Below are positions 59,219 through 64,000 of a stretch of 64,000 nucleotides of DNA, piece after piece. A program made the translations under genes and the position numbers. The stretch lies in assembly GCA_902540275.1 (NCBI GenBank), contig CACBMB010000004.1, forward strand, positions 60,677 to 124,676, given 5' to 3'. This DNA is from an uncultured Pelagibacteraceae bacterium (GTDB lineage Bacteria > Pseudomonadota > Alphaproteobacteria > Pelagibacterales > Pelagibacteraceae). The notes below the pieces were generated by a model. The model saw nothing but the letters and a program-made list of their open reading frames with translations. It was not told where the DNA came from and did not search any database. The stretch's first letter is position 1. The number at the start of each line of letters is the position of its first letter.

Positions 59219-59958
59219 GAAATGGTTTAAATAAATCTCAAATTGAAAGATTTTCCAGACAAATAGTTTTAAAAAATATCGGCGCAAAGGGACAAAAAAA
59301 AATTTTATCTGCTAAAGTTTTAATTGTGGGTGTAGGTGGATTGGGATGTCCGGCAGCAGAAAATCTTGTAAGAGCAGGTATTGGAACTATTGGCCTAATA
59401 GATAATGATGTAGTCAATCTTTCAAATATTCATAGACAAAGCTTATTTAATTCTAAAGATATTAAAAAATCAAAAGTTAGTGTAGCTGCACAAAAACTAA
59501 AAGAAATCAATCCACTAACAAAAATTAAAACTTACAGATTAAGATTAAACAAAAATAATATTAAAAATATATTTGTAAATTATGAAATTATTATTGATGG
59601 TTCAGACAATTTTAAAACTAAATTTTTAATCAATGATTATTGTAAAAAGTTAAAAAAAAAATTAGTCTCTGGAGCTATAAGTAAATTTGATGGTCATATA
59701 TTCACTTTTGATTTTAAAGACAAAAAAACAGCGTCTTTAAAAAACTTTTATCAAGAAAAAGAGGTATCTGATGATATTTTAAATTGCGAGTTTGATGGAG
59801 TTCTTGGGACAACAGCAACAATTGTAGGCACCACCCAAGCTAATGAAGCTTTAAAAATGATAATGCAAATTGGCCAAAATTTAAAAAATCAAATATTAAT
59901 TATCGATCTACTTAATCTTAGTTTTAAGAAAATTAGATTTAAAAAAAATAAGATATAA
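59215..59958 (+). CDS. ThiF/MoeB/HesA-family adenylyltransferase
   Basis: A 247-residue E1-like enzyme. The nucleotide-binding VLIVGVGGLGCPAAENLVRAG and the acidic IDNDVVNLSNIHRQ are intact, with the later DGSDNFKTKFLINDYC and NCEFDGVLGTTATIVGTTQANEALKM. It adenylates the C-terminal Gly-Gly of MoaD- or ThiS-like sulfur carriers. Which carrier it serves (molybdopterin or thiamine) is not settled by neighbours. The usual second zinc CxxC pair is not obvious. Its ATG overlaps the dut stop (ATGA). Confidence 0.88.
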   Translation: MRNGLNKSQIERFSRQIVLKNIGAKGQKKILSAKVLIVGVGGLGCPAAENLVRAGIGTIGLIDNDVVNLSNIHRQSLFNSKDIKKSKVSVAAQKLKEINPLTKIKTYRLRLNKNNIKNIFVNYEIIIDGSDNFKTKFLINDYCKKLKKKLVSGAISKFDGHIFTFDFKDKKTASLKNFYQEKEVSDDILNCEFDGVLGTTATIVGTTQANEALKMIMQIGQNLKNQILIIDLLNLSFKKIRFKKNKI

Positions 59959-59964
59959 TTAAAA

Positions 59965-60411
59965 ATGAAAATATTTTATTTTCTTGTGTTAGTTTGTTAT
60001 TTTTTTTCATTTAATGCTATTTCAGAAGAAATTTTTCTTTCATTAAAAAAAAATAAAGTAAATGTAAGATATGGTCCTAGTTTTGAGTCACCAATTAAAT
60101 TTGTTTATAAAAAAATTAATCTTCCTATAAAACAGATAGATAAAAAAGAAAATTGGAGAAGAATAATTGATTTCAAAAATAATAGTGGTTGGATTCATTC
60201 GTCACAATTAAAAAAAATTAATTCATTAATTCCTCTTGAGGATAAAATATTGTTTAAAAACCCATCAAATTTTTCAAAACCAATAGCTAAAATCAAAAAA
60301 GGTAGAGTTTTGCTTTTGATAAAATGTGAGAATAACTGGTGTAAAATTAAAACTGATAAATTTAAAGGTTGGATAAAAACTCAAAATATTTGGGGTAAAC
60401 TTAAAAGCTAA
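59965..60411 (+). CDS. exported SH3-domain protein
   Basis: A 148-residue protein with a signal peptide (hydrophobic residues 4-18, likely cut near residue 20) and two SH3-like repeats: VNVRYGPSFESPIKF and KGRVLLLIKCENNWCKIKTDKFKGWIK. Bacterial SH3 proteins of this kind are periplasmic and may bind peptidoglycan; partner unknown. Its TAA overlaps the convergent hydroxylase-like gene by 4 nt (CTAA). It follows the MoeB-like gene by 6 nt. Confidence 0.82.
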   Translation: MKIFYFLVLVCYFFSFNAISEEIFLSLKKNKVNVRYGPSFESPIKFVYKKINLPIKQIDKKENWRRIIDFKNNSGWIHSSQLKKINSLIPLEDKILFKNPSNFSKPIAKIKKGRVLLLIKCENNWCKIKTDKFKGWIKTQNIWGKLKS

Positions 60412-61001
60412 TTAAAAGGACTTTCTAAAACACAAGCAACTAAATGTACTCTTGCTTGTTCTCCACCATTAAAAAAATTATGATATTTTGTATTATTTGT
60501 TATCCATACTTTACCATCAGCAGGAAGATGTTTTGCAACATTTTCTATAACCATTGAGCAACCTTTATTGGTAATAATTGGTACATGTAATCTACATTCT
60601 GGATCTTTATGCCAACTTAATGTTGATCGAGGTTCTTTTAAAAGCAATCTAACTCTTCCAAGTTTAAACCTTTTGCTCAACGTTTTATAAACTTCCTCAA
60701 AGTATGTTTGTTTAAACTCTGAGACCAACTCTGTATATTTAGACTCATCAATCGGGACATCTCTAGAAACTTCTTTGCCAGTTTCATCTGCGATAGTCCA
60801 ATATCTTCCTCTTATATTATCTCCTTCAATAGAAGTCTCATCATTCGGAATTTGGTTTACTGGTATTGCTCCAAAATGAGTCGCTCCAGGTGTAATAAAT
60901 TTTTTAGATTTTAGTATTTTATCTAAGTCAGCTCTCAATTTAGTAATATCAAAATTAAGATTTGGGACTTGGTAAAAGTCCTCAAAACTAGTTTTTGTCA
61001 T
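60408..61001 (-). CDS. aspartyl/asparaginyl beta-hydroxylase-like dioxygenase
   Basis: A 197-residue cupin-type Fe(II)/2-oxoglutarate oxygenase of the Asp/Asn hydroxylase family. The motif SWHKDPECRLHVPI and the later HNFFNGGEQARVHLV hold the metal His and a basic 2-oxoglutarate contact; RYWTIADETG lies upstream. Substrate unknown; bacterial members act on peptides, free amino acids or small molecules. It lies 24 nt downstream of katG, same strand, so may be in its transcript. Confidence 0.8.
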   Translation of the reverse strand: MTKTSFEDFYQVPNLNFDITKLRADLDKILKSKKFITPGATHFGAIPVNQIPNDETSIEGDNIRGRYWTIADETGKEVSRDVPIDESKYTELVSEFKQTYFEEVYKTLSKRFKLGRVRLLLKEPRSTLSWHKDPECRLHVPIITNKGCSMVIENVAKHLPADGKVWITNNTKYHNFFNGGEQARVHLVACVLESPFN

Positions 61002-61025
61002 ATAAGTAGTTTCCGCTTCTATATC

Positions 61026-63263
61026 TTAGTTTAACTTTAAATCAAATCTGTCTGCATTCATGACTTTAACCCAAGCCAAAATAAAGTCTTTAATGAATTT
61101 TTCTTGTGAGTCATCACACGCATAAACTTCTGCTAGAGCTCTAAGCTGTGAATTTGATCCAAAAATCAAATCAACTCTTGTCCCTCTCCATTTAGCTTTT
61201 TTTGTTTTACGGTCAGATCCTACAAATGTTTGTTCTGATTTATCTGTCTCTTTCCAAGTTACATTCATATCTAACAAATTTTTAAAATAATCATTTGTAA
61301 GTACACCAGGTTTGCTAGTAAAAACTCCATTTTTTGATTTATCAAAATTAGTGTCTAAAACTCTCATTCCACCAATTAAGACGGTCATTTCTGGGGCTGT
61401 AAGACCCATTAATTGTGCTTTATCAACTAATTTTTCCTCCGTCGATACATTAGACATCCCACCATTTGAATAATTTCTAAAACCATCAGCTTGTGGTTCT
61501 AATAAGCCAAACGAGTGAATATCTGTTTGATCTTGTCTTGCATCTCCTCTTCCCGGAGAAAAAGGCACTTTCACTTTATGACCAGCTTTTTTGGCTGCCA
61601 TTTCTATTCCAACGCCTCCAGCTAAAACAATTAAGTCAGCCATTGAAACTGTTTTATTTTTACCATCAAATTGTTTTTTAATTTTCTTTAAACCAGAAAT
61701 GACCTTGGCTAGTTTATCTGGATTGTTAACCTTCCAATTCTTTTGTGGCTCTAACATTATTCTCGCTCCATTAGCACCACCCCTTTTATCAGAACCTCTA
61801 AAAGTAGAAGCTGAACCCCAGGCAGTAGAGACCAATTCGGAAACAGAAATTTTTGATTTCAATATTTTTGCTTTTAAAAAATTTATATCTTTTGATTTTA
61901 ATTTATATTTTGGTTTATCAATCGGATCTTGCCAAATTAATTCCTCTTTAGGCACGTCACTTCCTAAATAACAAGCTCTTGGCCCCATATCCCTGTGAGT
62001 TAATTTGAACCAGGCTCTAGCAAAAGCATCATGAAACTCTTTTGGATTCTCATGAAAATGCCTTGTGATAGGACCATAACTTGGATCAACTTTTAATGAA
62101 ATGTCTGTAGTCTGCATCATAGGAGGATGAAAAACATTCTTATTATGAGCATCTGGAACCATTTTAATTTCTTGACCATTTTTCTTTGGTGTCCATTGAT
62201 GAGCACCTGCTGGACTTTTAGTAAGTTCCCATTCGTGTCCATAAAGACAATCTAGATATCCCATATCCCACTTGATTGGATTTTGAGTCCAAGCACCTTC
62301 AATACCACTACTTATTGTGTCCACACCTTTTCCAGATTTATAGTTACTATTCCAGCCTGTGGCTTGATCTTGAATTCTTGAAGCCTCAGGGTCAGGACCT
62401 TTGTGAGACTCTGGTGCTGCACCGTGTGATTTACCAAATGTATGACCACCTGCAACTAATGCAGCAGTTTCATAATCATTCATTGCCATTCTTCCAAATG
62501 TCTCTCTAATATCATGTGCAGCTAATAACGGATCAGGATTAGCATCAGGACCTTGAGGGTTAACATAAATTAGACCCATATGTGAAGCTCCTAATGGTTG
62601 TTCTAAATCTCTTTTTCCACTATATCTTTTAACATCTAACATTTCTTTTTCTGAACCCCAATAAATGTCATCCTCTGGCTCCCAAATATCTTCTCTACCT
62701 GCACCAAAGCCAAAAGTTTTAAAGCCCATAGAGTCAAGAGCAACATTTCCAACTAAAATAAACAAATCAGCCCATGAAATTTTCTTTCCATATTTCTGTT
62801 TAATTGGCCATAAAAGAAGTCTTGCTTTGTCAAGATTGACATTGTCTGGCCAAGAATTTAATGGAGCAAATCGTTGATTTCCAGTTCCAGCACCACCTCT
62901 GCCATCACCAGTTCTGTAAGTTCCAGCAGCATGCCAAGCTAATCTTATAAACAAAGGTCCATAATGACCATAATCAGCAGGCCACCACTCTTGCGAATTA
63001 GTCATTAATTTTTTTAAATCACTTTTAAGAGCTTTATAATTAAGTTTCTTAAATTCTTTAGAATATTTAAATTTTTTATCCATTGGATTTGTTAGATTAG
63101 AGTGCTGACTTAAAATTTTAAGATTTAAACTGTTTGGCCAAAAATCTCTGTTTGTTTGACCTCTACCTGCAGAAAATTTTGCAGGTGTGCCTTCTCCAGT
63201 AAATGGACATTTACTTAATTCTTTAGCTTTGAATGATTTATCTTTAAAATTTTCAGTACTCAT
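61026..63263 (-). CDS. katG: catalase-peroxidase
   Basis: A 745-residue bifunctional haem enzyme that destroys hydrogen peroxide. The distal triad is R107, W110 and H111 in [13 protein letters not shown]; the tyrosine and methionine of the Met-Tyr-Trp adduct are in LIYVNPQGP and FGRMAMND; the proximal haem histidine is in [11 protein letters not shown]- and C-terminal halves are both present. A strong ribosome-binding site (AAGGAGAC) lies 8 nt before the ATG, and the promoter carries an Irr-like box. Next to an Irr-like regulator. Confidence 0.97.
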   Translation of the reverse strand: MSTENFKDKSFKAKELSKCPFTGEGTPAKFSAGRGQTNRDFWPNSLNLKILSQHSNLTNPMDKKFKYSKEFKKLNYKALKSDLKKLMTNSQEWWPADYGHYGPLFIRLAWHAAGTYRTGDGRGGAGTGNQRFAPLNSWPDNVNLDKARLLLWPIKQKYGKKISWADLFILVGNVALDSMGFKTFGFGAGREDIWEPEDDIYWGSEKEMLDVKRYSGKRDLEQPLGASHMGLIYVNPQGPDANPDPLLAAHDIRETFGRMAMNDYETAALVAGGHTFGKSHGAAPESHKGPDPEASRIQDQATGWNSNYKSGKGVDTISSGIEGAWTQNPIKWDMGYLDCLYGHEWELTKSPAGAHQWTPKKNGQEIKMVPDAHNKNVFHPPMMQTTDISLKVDPSYGPITRHFHENPKEFHDAFARAWFKLTHRDMGPRACYLGSDVPKEELIWQDPIDKPKYKLKSKDINFLKAKILKSKISVSELVSTAWGSASTFRGSDKRGGANGARIMLEPQKNWKVNNPDKLAKVISGLKKIKKQFDGKNKTVSMADLIVLAGGVGIEMAAKKAGHKVKVPFSPGRGDARQDQTDIHSFGLLEPQADGFRNYSNGGMSNVSTEEKLVDKAQLMGLTAPEMTVLIGGMRVLDTNFDKSKNGVFTSKPGVLTNDYFKNLLDMNVTWKETDKSEQTFVGSDRKTKKAKWRGTRVDLIFGSNSQLRALAEVYACDDSQEKFIKDFILAWVKVMNADRFDLKLN

Positions 63264-63270
63264 TTAATTT

Positions 63271-63278
63271 GTCTCCTT
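63271..63278 (-). promoter_or_regulatory. strong ribosome-binding site of katG
   Basis: Minus-strand AAGGAGAC, 8 nt ahead of the ATG at 63263. A near-consensus Shine-Dalgarno sequence, much stronger than at most genes in this window, consistent with high expression when induced. Confidence 0.7.
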
Positions 63279-63292
63279 ATGGTAATATTCGT

Positions 63293-63321
63293 AGTTTATA
63301 ATGATTCTAAATAGGTGTCAA
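63293..63321 (-). promoter_or_regulatory. predicted sigma-70 promoter of katG
   Basis: On the minus strand, a perfect -35 TTGACA (63316-63321), a 17-bp spacer and the -10-like TAAACT (63293-63298). The Irr-like box covers the spacer and reaches into the -10, a position suited to repression. The start would lie near 63286. Confidence 0.6.
63295..63311. promoter_or_regulatory. Irr/Fur-family operator-like box upstream of katG
   Basis: TTTATAATGATTCTAAA, an imperfect palindrome of 7-bp arms (one mismatch) around 3 bases. It resembles the Irr iron-control element (TTTAGAA...TTCTAAA) and also the PerR box. It differs in only two positions from the box upstream of irr. Confidence 0.6.
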
Positions 63322-63351
63322 TTGGTATAAAATGACGCTAAATAAAAAAAA

Positions 63352-63750
63352 TTAATCTTCTAATTTTACTAGAACTTCTACTGACTTAATTTTTTTTCCG
63401 TTTATTTTTTTTAAAATATTAATTGGACCCACATCTGAATTTTCCAAATCAATCAATTTTTCATCTTTTAAATCATAAAAATGATGATGGTGTGAAACAT
63501 TTGTATCAAAATATGTTTGATTTGAATTTATAGGTATTTGCTTAAGATATCCTTTTTTTTCAAAAGCGTGGACAGTATTATATATTGTTGCTAATGAAAT
63601 TTTGTTATTTATTTGTCTTTTGATTTTCTGATTTAATTCATTAATTGTGAAATGAAATGTTTTTTCTGTATTAAATAGAACTTCACATATTTGAAGTCTT
63701 TGTTTAGTAGGTCGTAATCCAGAATTTCTTAATTTTTCAATATATTTCAT
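63352..63750 (-). CDS. irr: Irr-like Fur-family transcriptional regulator
   Basis: A 132-residue Fur-superfamily repressor. The winged-helix part reads GLRPTKQRLQI and KISLATIYNTVHAFEKKGYLKQI; the dimer/metal part has TYFDTNVSHHHHFYDL with four consecutive histidines at 87-90, very like Irr of alphaproteobacteria. Irr senses haem/iron state; PerR is the alternative. It is transcribed towards katG and divergent from fabA, and irr beside fabA is an arrangement I know from other alphaproteobacteria. Both flanking intergenic regions hold similar palindromes, suggesting control of itself and katG. Confidence 0.82.
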   Translation of the reverse strand: MKYIEKLRNSGLRPTKQRLQICEVLFNTEKTFHFTINELNQKIKRQINNKISLATIYNTVHAFEKKGYLKQIPINSNQTYFDTNVSHHHHFYDLKDEKLIDLENSDVGPINILKKINGKKIKSVEVLVKLED

Positions 63751-63768
63751 TAATTAATCATATTGTTA

Positions 63769-63785
63769 TTTAAAATTATTCTAAA
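63769..63785. promoter_or_regulatory. Irr/Fur-family operator-like box between irr and fabA
   Basis: TTTAAAATTATTCTAAA, with 7-bp arms mismatched once around 3 bases. It lies 18 nt upstream of the irr ATG and 58 nt upstream of fabA. The similar 17-mer before katG supports a shared regulator, probably Irr acting on itself. Confidence 0.55.
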
Positions 63786-63843
63786 CTACTTTAAATTTAT
63801 ATTATATGTCGTCAAAATCAAGTAAATAAGAATACAAAATCTT

Positions 63844-64000
63844 ATGAAAAAAAACTCCTATACTTATAATGATCTAATTAACTGTGGTGAAGGTGGTTTA
63901 TTTGGGCCAGGAAATGCAAAATTACCCCTTCCACCGATGCTCATGTTTGATAGAATTACAGAAATTAATCAGAGTAAAGGCTCTTTTAAAAAGGGATCAG
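63844..64000 (+). CDS. fabA: 3-hydroxydecanoyl-ACP dehydratase, N-terminal part (runs off window)
   Basis: The first 52 residues of FabA, which makes the cis double bond precursor in unsaturated fatty acid synthesis. It begins [20 protein letters not shown] and contains the characteristic [15 protein letters not shown]. The catalytic histidine and aspartate lie beyond the right edge. fabB and fabI usually follow. The divergent regulator and the operator-like box lie upstream. Confidence 0.9.
   Translation, partial: MKKNSYTYNDLINCGEGGLFGPGNAKLPLPPMLMFDRITEINQSKGSFKKGS

Noticed and set aside
61591..61971. 126-residue frame opposite katG
   Set aside because: Lies wholly antisense inside katG, has no motif, and mirrors the katG codon pattern.

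Overview
The window looks like a piece of a streamlined marine SAR11 alphaproteobacterium (Candidatus Pelagibacter or a close relative). The reasons are a very A+T-rich base composition, extremely short or overlapping gene junctions, small versions of many proteins, alphaproteobacterial gene orders (bolA / J-domain / cobS / cobT; tlpA divergent from argH-lptM-lysA; dnaN-dnaA-rpsT-mutM-ubiE-ubiB-coaBC-dut; irr beside fabA), and several genes of mitochondrial type (SUV3-like helicase, HIG1, Coq7, UbiB). The assignment is from gene content and style, not from an rRNA. I see no phage, insertion sequence, CRISPR array or rRNA operon.

Layout. 1-7.4 kb: the end of aroB, then bolA, a J-domain protein and a cobS/cobT-like AAA+/vWA pair, meeting a RegB-type redox histidine kinase and gyrB on the opposite strand. 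7.5-13.3 kb: a small surface-glycan islet (FkbM methyltransferase, class I methyltransferases, two glycosyltransferases, a nucleotide-sugar dehydratase) with tRNA-Ser(GGA) inside it. 13.3-22.9 kb: a minus-strand translation block (lepA, pheT, pheS, rplT, rpmI, infC, thrS and a GT4 glycosyltransferase). 22.9-37.1 kb: an ABHD10-like hydrolase, glutamate synthase gltBD, uppP, an EamA transporter, pyruvate dehydrogenase E1 and E2, and a thiolase. 37.2-44.2 kb: tRNA-Arg(ACG), a hotdog thioesterase, the SUV3-like helicase, a TerB-like protein, ferredoxin and CarD; then a very small basic-peptide gene, an acyl-CoA synthetase and tRNA-Leu(CAA). 44.2-53.8 kb: VTT protein, dsbB, coq7, HNH nuclease, carboxylesterase, HIG1, TlpA, argH, lptM, lysA, plsC, dnaN and dnaA. 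54-64 kb: rpsT, mutM, ubiE, ubiB, coaBC, a frameshifted dut, moeB-like, SH3 protein, an Asp/Asn-hydroxylase-like protein, katG, an Irr/Fur-family regulator and the start of fabA.

Points of most interest: (1) a 24-residue peptide gene in which 18 residues are Lys or Arg, with its own promoter-like elements, strong ribosome-binding site and a terminator oriented for it; (2) a pyruvate dehydrogenase E1 with a lipoyl domain fused at its N-terminus; (3) a cobS/cobT-like pair with BolA and a J-domain protein but no cobalamin genes in view; (4) two near-identical 17-bp Irr-like operators beside katG and irr/fabA; (5) a one-base frameshift in dut; (6) six of eleven convergent gene pairs overlapping by exactly 4 nt through shared stop codons.

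The genes serve mostly core functions: translation, replication initiation (dnaA, dnaN, gyrB), nitrogen assimilation (gltBD), central carbon (PDH, thiolase), ubiquinone synthesis (ubiE, ubiB, coq7) and cell envelope (uppP, plsC, lptM, glycan islet). Oxidative or iron stress genes are clustered at the right end.
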